A DNA stretch of 64,000 nt. It comes from Tunturiibacter gelidiferens (GTDB lineage Bacteria; Acidobacteriota; Terriglobia; Terriglobales; Acidobacteriaceae). Shown here piece by piece: positions 24,868-32,724 of the stretch (positions are counted from its first letter, which is position 1; the number at the start of each line of letters is the position of its first letter). The notes beneath the pieces are model-generated. The model was not told where the DNA came from. It made no database searches and saw only the letters and a program-made list of their open reading frames with translations. The translations under genes and the position numbers were made by a program. The DNA is taken from positions 1-64,000 of the forward strand of contig NZ_JACHEB010000013.1 of the NCBI RefSeq assembly GCF_014201335.1, given 5' to 3'.

Positions 24868-25570
24868 CGCGTTGGAGACGGTCGATTAGCTTTTGGGCGA
24901 GGGGCTCTCCGGACTCGGTCCACAGGAGACGACTGCTGATGCCGCAGTTTTTTTCTACCGAGAGGGTGAAGGCTAATAGCATCTCCACATTTTGCTGTAT
25001 GTGCTTGGTGGCGTCTTCATCGAGCTGCTCGTCTTCGAGGGTTTCGGCGAGCCAGGGAGTGTCGAGGCCGAAGTCGATGCGGATATGGCCGTTCTGGTCG
25101 AAGCTGGCGTCGTCGAACTGCGGGCCGAAGCCGAGGATGCGGACGGTGGTGGGCTGGAGTTTCCAGAGCGGATCGAGGGAGGCGGATTCGTACTCAGGAT
25201 CGGTGTCGTAGTCGGGGTCGGATTCGGGATTGATGGTGGGGTAGCCGGAGGTGACTTCGGGGGACCAAAGCTTCCAGTGCATCTCGAACTCGTAGGCCAT
25301 GTCGTCGTGGAGCTGCTCGGTGGCTTCGGCGACGGCGTTTTCGATGATGGAGCCGGAGGTATCCTGATTTTCTTCGGCGCGGTCGTCGTTGACGTAGATG
25401 CGCTGGTAGGTTGGGGCCTCGGTAAAGCTGATGGGGTAGACGCTGGCCGCAACTACGCGCTTTTCTCCGCTGATGAGCGCGAACTGGCGCATGACCGAGA
25501 CCATCGTCGCAGGGAGGGTTTCGAAGCGGAAGTTGGGAAACCAGAGACTGAGGTAGAGCTGATCGGCCAT
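24860..25570 (-). CDS. Conserved hypothetical protein
   Basis: A 236-residue protein with no signal peptide or membrane helix, rich in acidic residues (a stretch near residues 118-140 has DPDYDTDPEYES). MADQLYLSLWFPNFRFETLPATMVSVMRQFA at the start and LWKLQPTTVRILGFGPQFDD in the middle look well conserved and ordered, and a similar protein is widespread in Acidobacteriaceae as far as I recall. The function is not known. It is divergent from the LPS-export block, with a 233-base gap that holds a large inverted repeat. Confidence 0.72.
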   Translation of the reverse strand: MADQLYLSLWFPNFRFETLPATMVSVMRQFALISGEKRVVAASVYPISFTEAPTYQRIYVNDDRAEENQDTSGSIIENAVAEATEQLHDDMAYEFEMHWKLWSPEVTSGYPTINPESDPDYDTDPEYESASLDPLWKLQPTTVRILGFGPQFDDASFDQNGHIRIDFGLDTPWLAETLEDEQLDEDATKHIQQNVEMLLAFTLSVEKNCGISSRLLWTESGEPLAQKLIDRLQRVN

Positions 25571-25615
25571 GGGTCTAGTTTAGTCCTTTTAGTCGTGTGA
25601 TGACTTGTCCTGCCG

Positions 25616-25767
25616 GACGGGCCCACTGCGCGTGGCGCGGTCACTTCGTGACGCGTATACCCGTCTGGGCAAGATAAGCAGCATCGGGCCTCCCGCTGGT
25701 CGGCTCCATCTTTGCTCCGACCAGTGGAGAGCCACGAAGTGACCGCCCCACGCGTAAGTGGGCCGTC
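25616..25767. repeat. 152-bp element with 35-base inverted arms
   Basis: 25616-25650 and 25733-25767 are near-perfect inverted copies (GACGGGCCCACT... and its complement, differing by compensating one-base indels and two substitutions). A second hairpin is nested inside (25696-25703 with 25717-25724, CTGGTCGG/CCGACCAG). The pairing continues weakly outward (CTTG at the left, CAAG at the right). It lies in a divergent intergenic region. It could be a MITE-like or REP-like mobile repeat, or a structured RNA; no coding frame is inside. Confidence 0.72.
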
Positions 25768-25803
25768 TAGCAAGACACGTAGGGATGAGAAGATAGAAGG
25801 TGA

Positions 25804-28329
25804 ATGAACGTTTCGGTAGAGCGGCTGCGGGTCTGGTTGCTGGCGGGCGCTGGCCTGCTGGTGCTGGTGATCGCTTCTTTTCTGGGGTATGCGCACTATC
25901 GAGCGCACCGGTTTTTGACGAATCTGCCAAAGAAGCTTGGAGTGAACGTCCGCCGAGAGACCAATGGGTTTACGTACTCGCAGTCGGTGCAGGGCCGGAC
26001 GATCTACACGATTCATGCGGCCAAGGCGGTGGAACGTGCGGATGGCAAGGTGACGCTGCATGACGTGGGAATCGTCTTGTATGGGCGGAAGGAAGATCGG
26101 GCCGATCGGATCTACGGAAAAGAGTTTGAGTATGACCAGAAGAACGAGGTCATACGTGCCGACGGGGAGGTGCATATCGATCTGCAGGCCCCTGCGGCGG
26201 CAGATGCGAACGCGAAGATGGACTATTCGGCAGGAAAGGATCTGCATCACACGCCTGAGCAAAAGCAAGAGCATGAGGCTAAGGATGGGCGGCTGATTCA
26301 TGTGACGACGAGCGGGCTGGTGTTTTCGCAAAAGCAGGGTGTGGCGGCGACGGACAATGACATCGAGTTTGAGACAGGTGGACTGACAGGACATGCCGTG
26401 GGGGCGGATTACAACTCGGATTCGGGGATAGTGGTGCTGCACTCGGCGGTGAAGGTGAATGGGCTGGAACGTGGCAGGCCGGTGCTGTTGACGGCGTCCC
26501 GGGCGGAGCTGGACCGACAGCATGAGAGGGCCTTGTTGACTCAGGCGAAGTATGTCGCGGTGGGCGACAAGGGTGGTGCGGGAGAGACCGCGCAGGCGAG
26601 AGATGTTGTCGTGCATTTGAGGCCGGATGGAACGGTTGAGCGGGTTGAAGCCGAGGGAGAGGTGAAGCTGACTAACGGGCTGGGCAGCTCGATGGAGGCT
26701 CCGCGGGGGGAGATGACGTTGAGTGCGCAGAGTCAGCCGCAATCGGCGGTTATGCAGGGCGGGGTGAAGTACACGGCGGACGAAGAGCTGCGGCAAGGTA
26801 AGGGCGAGGCGGCTGAAGTACGGACTGCGTTTGACAAGGCGGGTCACCCGGAGCATGTGGTGATGACTGGTGCGGTGCATTTTAAGGAGCGGGTTCGGAC
26901 GGATGCGATGGGTGACGAATGGGGAGAGCGCGAGTTGAACGCTGGACAGATGGATGTGGCATTGTCCTCGGATAAGGCGGGGAAAACGCTGCTGCGAGAT
27001 GCGAAGGCCACGGGGAATGCGCAGTTGAAGGTGATGAATCCGGCTGTCAGAGGTGGCGGGGCCACTAGCAGCGCCTTAGCGGGGGACGTTTTGACGTCTC
27101 ATTTTGTGAGGGTGGGAGATGCAGACCATCTTGCGGAGGTGCATGGAGATGGACACACCTCGATGCACAGAGTGGATGCGAAGGGAGTGGTCGAAACGAG
27201 TTCTGGGGATTCGCTGGTGGCGTACTTCCGTCCAGTGACTGCGGGTACGGCGCGTGGCTCGGACGTTGCCAGCAAGGGGCAGGGGGCAGATGAGATTTCG
27301 AGCGCAACTGAGCAGGGGCATGTCGTGATGACGGAGCTGCCGGTGAAGAAGCCGGGGGATTCTGCCGCGCCGGTTGAAGAACGCGTGACGGCGGAGCGAG
27401 CGGTTTACGACGGGGAACTGGAGCGGACAACGTTGACCGGGAATGTGCAGGTGAGCGATGGAACGAGTGTGCTTTGGGCGGATCGTGTGGTGAGCGAGCA
27501 GAAGACGGGGGACGCCACCGCTGATGGTTCGGTCAAGGCAAGTTTTAGTCAGGCGGGTAGTGCGCAAGAGCCGGCGCATGTACTGGCGGCAAGAGCAGAG
27601 CTGAAGCATGACTCGCAAGTGGCGATATTTTACGGAGTGGCTGGCAAGCCTGCGCGATTGTGGCAGGGGGCTTCGCAGGTCGATGCTCCGGTGATTGAGT
27701 TTGAACAGAAAGATAAGAGACTGCTGGCGCATGGCGCGGGGCTTGGTGCCCCCGGGGCAGTGCATACGGTGTTGGTGAGTGGCGGGCCTGGCGCGAAACC
27801 AGAGGCCGCCAAGGCTGGCAAGCAGGTGGGTGGGGGGAAGACGAGCGTGTTGCGGGTGGTCAGCCGTCAGCTGGTGTATTCGGATGAAGCGCGGAGGGCA
27901 GACTTCACGGGCGGGATGCAGGTGGAGAGCGCTGATGGGAGTATGCGGGGGGAGCGGGCTGTGGTTTATCTACAGGCGGCGAAGACGGGGGGTGTTTCTG
28001 CTGACGGCGTGAAGAAGACGGACAGTGCTGCTGGGGAAGGGTTTATGGGCGGCAGTGTAGAGCGAGTCGTGGCGAGTGGGCATATCGAGATACAGCAGCC
28101 CGGCAGGCACGCGAGCGGAGAACAGCTTGTGTATACGGCCAGTGATGGCATGTTTGTTTTGACTGGAACAGCGAAGGTGCTGCCGAAGGTTGTGGACGAC
28201 CAGCGAGGGACCGTGACGGGTACGTCTTTGCAATTCCATGCGGGAGATGAGAACGTCGTGGTTTCTAATGAAGGAGACAGTGGCGTGGGGCAGCGAGTGC
28301 GCACGGAGACGCGGGTGAAGAACAAGTAA
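25804..28329 (+). CDS. Giant LptC/LptA-like periplasmic protein of lipopolysaccharide export
   Basis: An 841-residue protein with one N-terminal membrane helix (residues 11-29) and a very long periplasmic region of beta-strand repeats. The first third (e.g. TYSQSVQGRTIYTIHAAKAVERADGKVTLHDVGI) is LptC-like, and the rest contains repeated OstA/LptA-like strands such as ADRVVSEQKTGDATADGSVKA and HIEIQQPGRHASGEQLVYTASDGMFVLTGTAKVL. LptC and LptA form the beta-jellyroll bridge that carries LPS from the inner to the outer membrane; here one chain seems to cover both and more. lptB starts one base before its stop ends (TAATG), so they are coupled. Confidence 0.85.
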   Translation: MNVSVERLRVWLLAGAGLLVLVIASFLGYAHYRAHRFLTNLPKKLGVNVRRETNGFTYSQSVQGRTIYTIHAAKAVERADGKVTLHDVGIVLYGRKEDRADRIYGKEFEYDQKNEVIRADGEVHIDLQAPAAADANAKMDYSAGKDLHHTPEQKQEHEAKDGRLIHVTTSGLVFSQKQGVAATDNDIEFETGGLTGHAVGADYNSDSGIVVLHSAVKVNGLERGRPVLLTASRAELDRQHERALLTQAKYVAVGDKGGAGETAQARDVVVHLRPDGTVERVEAEGEVKLTNGLGSSMEAPRGEMTLSAQSQPQSAVMQGGVKYTADEELRQGKGEAAEVRTAFDKAGHPEHVVMTGAVHFKERVRTDAMGDEWGERELNAGQMDVALSSDKAGKTLLRDAKATGNAQLKVMNPAVRGGGATSSALAGDVLTSHFVRVGDADHLAEVHGDGHTSMHRVDAKGVVETSSGDSLVAYFRPVTAGTARGSDVASKGQGADEISSATEQGHVVMTELPVKKPGDSAAPVEERVTAERAVYDGELERTTLTGNVQVSDGTSVLWADRVVSEQKTGDATADGSVKASFSQAGSAQEPAHVLAARAELKHDSQVAIFYGVAGKPARLWQGASQVDAPVIEFEQKDKRLLAHGAGLGAPGAVHTVLVSGGPGAKPEAAKAGKQVGGGKTSVLRVVSRQLVYSDEARRADFTGGMQVESADGSMRGERAVVYLQAAKTGGVSADGVKKTDSAAGEGFMGGSVERVVASGHIEIQQPGRHASGEQLVYTASDGMFVLTGTAKVLPKVVDDQRGTVTGTSLQFHAGDENVVVSNEGDSGVGQRVRTETRVKNK

Positions 28330-29057
28330 TGAAGACGTTATCGACGGAGGAGATAGGCAAGTCGTACGGCGGCCGCCAGGTGGTGAAGGGGGTGAGCCTC
28401 CAGATCGAGCAGGGCGAGGTGGTGGGGCTGCTGGGCCCGAACGGTGCGGGGAAGACGACGAGCTTTTATATGATCGTTGGACTGGTGCGGCCGGACGCCG
28501 GGCGAGTGTTGGCGGATGGCCACGATATCAGTCGATTACCGATGTATCTGCGGGCGAGGAACTATGGCATCAGCTATCTGCCGCAGGAGCCTTCGGTGTT
28601 TCGCAAACTGACGGTGCAGGACAATATTCTGGCGGTGCTGGAGGCGCAGCAGTTGAGCTGGGAGAGTCGTCGCACACGGACAGAAAAGCTGATTGAACAG
28701 CTGAATCTGGGGCATGTGAGGAAGACACGGGGTTATGCGCTGAGTGGGGGAGAGCGCAGGCGGGTGGAGATTGCGCGGTGCCTGGCGATCGAGCCGGCTT
28801 TTATTTTGCTGGACGAGCCCTTTTCGGGAATCGACCCGATTGCGGTGCTGGATCTGCAGGAGATTATCTTCGGATTGAAGAAGAGTGGGATTGGGGTGCT
28901 GATCACCGACCACAATGTGCGGGAGACGCTATCGGTGACAGATCGCGCTTATATCATTGCGGAAGGGAAGATTTTTAAGACGGGAACGCCTGGGGAACTG
29001 GGACGGGATCCTGAGGTGCGGCGGATCTATCTGGGTGAAAACTTCTCGATGGGTTGA
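28329..29057 (+). CDS. lptB: LPS export ABC transporter ATPase LptB
   Basis: A 242-residue ABC ATPase that powers LPS extraction in the LptB2FG complex at the inner membrane. GPNGAGKTT (Walker A), the ALSGGERRRVEIARCLA signature, FILLDEPFSGIDPIA (Walker B) and the LITDHNVRETLSVTDRAYII switch histidine are all present, and the C-terminal RRIYLGENF is diagnostic for LptB. It overlaps the LptC/LptA-like gene by one base, and rpoN follows, the same order as in many bacteria. Confidence 0.97.
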   Translation: MKTLSTEEIGKSYGGRQVVKGVSLQIEQGEVVGLLGPNGAGKTTSFYMIVGLVRPDAGRVLADGHDISRLPMYLRARNYGISYLPQEPSVFRKLTVQDNILAVLEAQQLSWESRRTRTEKLIEQLNLGHVRKTRGYALSGGERRRVEIARCLAIEPAFILLDEPFSGIDPIAVLDLQEIIFGLKKSGIGVLITDHNVRETLSVTDRAYIIAEGKIFKTGTPGELGRDPEVRRIYLGENFSMG

Positions 29058-29281
29058 GAGACTGCGATCTTACAACTTCTGTTGTAAGACTGAGATGCTA
29101 TCGGTGGAGGGCGCTGAGCCTTTGACAGGGTTAGACTTACAGCGAGATCGAGATAGGCGGTAGACTATGGCAAAGCCCAGGGAATAGCGCTCTTTTGTAA
29201 TTAATTGCACAATGAGCACGAGACGTGCCAAACGGCACATTCAGAACAGAGTCGAAGTGATCTAGTCGAAGAGGGGTTAAA

Positions 29282-31018
29282 GTGCTGCTGCAACCGAAGC
29301 TGAACTTGAAAGTCTCGCAAAGACAGGTGTTGACGCCTGGACTGGTGCAGATGGTCAGCGTGCTCGCGCTGAACAAGCTTGAGCTCAGGGAGATGATTAA
29401 CACCGAGATGGTGGAGAATCCGGTGCTGGAGGAGTTGGAGGAGACGGTCGTCTCGCTCGACGAGAGAGCGGGGATTGAAGGAGACCGGGAGCGATCGGCC
29501 GAAGAGGTTGCGGCGGAGAGCGAAAGGGTAGAAAAAGACCCGTTCGATGAGATCGATTTTGGCAGCTACTTTCAGGATTATCTCGATCCGGGTTTTCGTA
29601 CCGCCTCGAACTTTGAAGAGTATGACAAGCCGTCGTTCGAGAACTTTCTTTCACAGCCGAGTACCTTGAGCGACCATCTGGCGTGGCAGCTGGGTTCGTT
29701 GACGCTCAGTCCGGAGGTTCGAGCCGCGGCGGAGTTGGTCGTGGGAAACCTGAATGAGAATGGCTACTTGACGGCCAGCGACGAAGAGTTGGTCGAGGCT
29801 CTCATGCAGATGCAACAGCCCGAACGGACGGCGCCGATTCCGTTTGAACGCGGGACCAAGAGCAGGCCACCGCACGTGTGGGATGTTCCGGAGGGCGCTG
29901 AGGGCGAAGACAACGCTGTGCAGGACGGGTCGGTCGATTTAGCGGCAGCGTCGGATGAGACTGTCGGGGCGCTTTTAGCTGCTGTCCGCGAGGCGCGGAA
30001 AGTGGTGAATTTTCTCGACCCAGTGGGCGTGGGATCGAGAGATTTGCGCGAATGTTTGCTGATTCAGATATGCGCTCAGCAGGGTGAGGCATCGTTGGTC
30101 CTTCGGCGGCGCCAGGCTCACGCGGCAGCTGCGGCTGCAAAAAACGATGAGGCCAGTGAAGAGGACTATGGCGCGGTAGAGGTGGTTGCAGCTGTCGACA
30201 ACCCCGGTCGCGAAGACGTGTTTAGCATCGCGACGCATATTGTGACGAACTGCTTGCCGTTGTTGCAGAAGAAAGATATGCGCGAGCTGACACGGAGCTG
30301 CGGACGCACGGCCGATGACGTGAATGCTGCGGTTGAGTTTATCCGGACGCTCGATCCGAGACCCGGGCAGCGCTATAACCAAAGCGAAACGCGGCTAATA
30401 GAGCCAGATGTTGCGTTTGTGAAGCGCGATGATGTCTATGTCGTATTGATGAACGAAGAGGATATGCCTACGCTTAGGTTGAATCAGGGATATCGCAAGA
30501 TGCTGCAGCAGAAGCAGACGGAGAAGGAAGTCAAAGAGTATGTGAAGGAACGGTACAAGTCGGCGATCCAGCTGCTGCGAAATATTGAGCAGAGGAAGAA
30601 TACGATTGTGCGGACTTGCGAAGTGATCGTCAGGCGGCAACAGGAGTTTTTGGAGCACGGGGTGAATGCGCTGAAGCCGATGATGATCAAGGAGGTTGCG
30701 GAGGAGATAGGAGTGCATCCTTCGACGGTCAGCCGCGCGGTGGCGAACAAGTATGTTCATACTTCGCAGGGCGTATTCGAACTGCGCTTTTTCTTCTCCG
30801 AAGGAGTGAACGGGCCGGAGGGCGGCGATCTGCCGCTGGTTCTGTTGAAGCGCAAGGTGAAGAAGCTGATTGAAGAAGAGGATGAGCGGAAGCCTCTGAC
30901 CGATGATCAGCTGGCGGCTGAACTGCAGCGGCAGGGGATTCAGGTGACCCGAAGAACGGTTGCGAAGTACCGGGAAGATATGCAGATTCCAAGCACGCAC
31001 CAACGTCGTGTACGCTGA
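29282..31018 (+). CDS. rpoN: RNA polymerase sigma-54 factor
   Basis: A 578-residue sigma-54, about 100 residues longer than the E. coli protein. Region I is LNLKVSQRQVLTPGLVQMVSVLALNKLEL; the core-binding region follows; the helix-turn-helix reads IKEVAEEIGVHPSTVSRAVANKYVHTSQGVFELRFFFSEG; and the RpoN box is TRRTVAKYRE, with TQR/ARR-type contact residues to the -24 element. The extra length is mainly two low-complexity inserts near residues 180-225 and 265-300. It needs AAA+ activators, none of which is in this window. Start is GTG at 29282. hpf follows. Confidence 0.96.
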   Translation: MLLQPKLNLKVSQRQVLTPGLVQMVSVLALNKLELREMINTEMVENPVLEELEETVVSLDERAGIEGDRERSAEEVAAESERVEKDPFDEIDFGSYFQDYLDPGFRTASNFEEYDKPSFENFLSQPSTLSDHLAWQLGSLTLSPEVRAAAELVVGNLNENGYLTASDEELVEALMQMQQPERTAPIPFERGTKSRPPHVWDVPEGAEGEDNAVQDGSVDLAAASDETVGALLAAVREARKVVNFLDPVGVGSRDLRECLLIQICAQQGEASLVLRRRQAHAAAAAAKNDEASEEDYGAVEVVAAVDNPGREDVFSIATHIVTNCLPLLQKKDMRELTRSCGRTADDVNAAVEFIRTLDPRPGQRYNQSETRLIEPDVAFVKRDDVYVVLMNEEDMPTLRLNQGYRKMLQQKQTEKEVKEYVKERYKSAIQLLRNIEQRKNTIVRTCEVIVRRQQEFLEHGVNALKPMMIKEVAEEIGVHPSTVSRAVANKYVHTSQGVFELRFFFSEGVNGPEGGDLPLVLLKRKVKKLIEEEDERKPLTDDQLAAELQRQGIQVTRRTVAKYREDMQIPSTHQRRVR

Positions 31019-31064
31019 TCGTCTGCGAGAGATCTGGATCGATCGCAGGGACGAGGTGAAACGT

Positions 31065-31688
31065 ATGGACGTGGAGTACACCGGCAGACAGACCACCATC
31101 ACAAAGAAATTGAAGTTGCAGGCGGAGGAAGGGCTGGCTGCGGTTGCAAAGATCGTCGGCAACTCCGCCAGCGTGCATGTGATTCTTTCCACGGACAAAT
31201 ATCGTCAGATCGCCGAAGTGACAGTGAAAACCAAGCACCAGAAGATGGTGGCGCGGTGCGAGGATACGGAGATGATCGTCGCGTTGCATGACGCGCTCGC
31301 GAAGATAGAACAACAGGCGATCCGCCATAAGAAGAGGTATGGGACGATCAAGCGGCATCCGAAGTCAGATCCGAAGTCCGCGGCGGCTGAGGTTGTGGCG
31401 TCGCCTACGCGTAAGGCTGCCCTGGTAAAGGTGGCCACTAAGACCAGCGTGGGACGCAAGGCGGTGCCGATGCTGGTGCATTCCTTTCCGTCGCACTCGC
31501 CGCTTGCGGAGCCGCATGTGGTGCGTTCGAACGAAGCCGTTGCGCTAAGGCCTATGTCGGTAGAGGAGGCGGTAAAGGAGGCCGCGTTTCGAGACCGTGA
31601 GGTGTTTGTGTTTCGTGACCACAAGGGGCAAGCGATGGTGCTCTATCGCAAGCGTGATGGAAAGATGGAGCTGATCGAAGTTCCTTAG
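31065..31688 (+). CDS. hpf: Ribosome hibernation-promoting factor, long form
   Basis: A 207-residue long-form HPF that dimerises 70S ribosomes into inactive 100S particles in starved cells. The N-terminal domain (MDVEYTGRQTTITKKLKLQAEEGL..., residues 1-95) is the ribosome-binding HPF/YfiA fold. A variable linker leads to the C-terminal dimerisation domain RPMSVEEAVKEAAFRDREVFVFRDHKGQAMVLYRKRDGKMELIE. The ATG at 31065 follows AGGTGA; the open frame extends further upstream into rpoN, but this is the family start. It lies directly downstream of rpoN, the usual place. Confidence 0.93.
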   Translation: MDVEYTGRQTTITKKLKLQAEEGLAAVAKIVGNSASVHVILSTDKYRQIAEVTVKTKHQKMVARCEDTEMIVALHDALAKIEQQAIRHKKRYGTIKRHPKSDPKSAAAEVVASPTRKAALVKVATKTSVGRKAVPMLVHSFPSHSPLAEPHVVRSNEAVALRPMSVEEAVKEAAFRDREVFVFRDHKGQAMVLYRKRDGKMELIEVP

Positions 31689-31710
31689 ACCGAGGTGCTA
31701 GGATTTCTGC

Positions 31711-32649
31711 ATGGCGAGGAAGCAGGTCACGAAGAGTTCTGTGAGGTCGTCCGCGAAGGCAAGCAAGAAGGTCATAGCGGCCGTGCTTCCGAAACATCAG
31801 GGAGAGTTGGTTATTCTGACTGGGCTTTCCGGGTCGGGAAAGCTGTCGGCGCTCAAGACCTTTGAAGACCTCGGCTATTACTCGGTAGATAATCTTCCGC
31901 TTGAGTTAGTGCCTCGCTTCGCGGATCTTGTGAGGCAGTCCGTAGAGATCAAACGTGCAGCGCTGGTGGTTGATGTGCGTGAGGGAATGCGGCTGGATGA
32001 GTTTCCGGCGATTCTAAAGAAGGTTCGCAAGGTGCTTCCGACACGGGTGCTGTTCCTGGAGGCTAGTGAGGACGCGCTGATTCGGCGATTTTCTGAAACC
32101 CGTCGGCCGCACCCGATGGGACGTAGCAATACGGTGGTGAAGTCTATTCGAGCGGAACGCAAGCGGCTCGACCCGATTCGCAACGTAGCCGATATCGTGC
32201 TGGATACGACCAAGTTCAACGTGCATGATCTTCGGGCGCATATCAATTCGCAGTTCGAACGCGAGGAGACTGGCCGGGGTTTGGTGATCTCGTCCAACAG
32301 CTTCGGGTTCAAGAATGGTGTTCCCACAGAGGCGGATCTGGTATTCGACGTGCGCTTTCTGCCGAATCCTCATTTTGTACCGGAGTTTCGCAAGCTGACG
32401 GGAAAAGATCCCAAGGTGGCGAAGTACGTGCTGCAATTTCCGCAGACGAAGGAGTTCCTAGATAAGACTACGGAGATGTTGAAGTTTCTGTTGCCTCACT
32501 ACATTAAGGAAGGGAAGAGTTACTTAACGGTGGCGTTTGGATGTACAGGAGGGCAGCATCGGTCGGTCTTTATTGCGGAAGAGATGAAAAAGAGATTGGC
32601 GCAAGAGGGGTATCGCGTGAACACCGCTCACCGCGATATGCCGAAGTAG
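31711..32649 (+). CDS. rapZ: RNase adapter protein RapZ
   Basis: A 312-residue RapZ, the nucleotide-binding adaptor that in E. coli controls the small RNA GlmZ and thereby amino-sugar synthesis. The C-terminal half (FGFKNGVPTEADLVFDVRFLPNPHFVPEFRKLTGKD, AFGCTGGQHRSVFIAEEM) is strongly conserved. The N-terminal Walker A is unusual: GLSGSGKLSAL has leucine where serine or threonine is normally needed to bind magnesium. A 25-residue basic N-terminal tail precedes it. Order rpoN-hpf-rapZ is conserved in many bacteria. Confidence 0.94.
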   Translation: MARKQVTKSSVRSSAKASKKVIAAVLPKHQGELVILTGLSGSGKLSALKTFEDLGYYSVDNLPLELVPRFADLVRQSVEIKRAALVVDVREGMRLDEFPAILKKVRKVLPTRVLFLEASEDALIRRFSETRRPHPMGRSNTVVKSIRAERKRLDPIRNVADIVLDTTKFNVHDLRAHINSQFEREETGRGLVISSNSFGFKNGVPTEADLVFDVRFLPNPHFVPEFRKLTGKDPKVAKYVLQFPQTKEFLDKTTEMLKFLLPHYIKEGKSYLTVAFGCTGGQHRSVFIAEEMKKRLAQEGYRVNTAHRDMPK

Positions 32650-32724
32650 CAGACCGCAAATTTCTGAAGCGCAATAGAATAGTAAGATGCGCAGTGCGAT
32701 GGCAATGATCGGGAGAGTGACGGC

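Noticed and set aside
25453..26880. A 475-codon minus-strand open frame opposite the LptC/LptA-like gene
   Set aside because: Antisense shadow of a strong coding frame; no ribosome binding site and random composition. It also runs through the inverted-repeat element.
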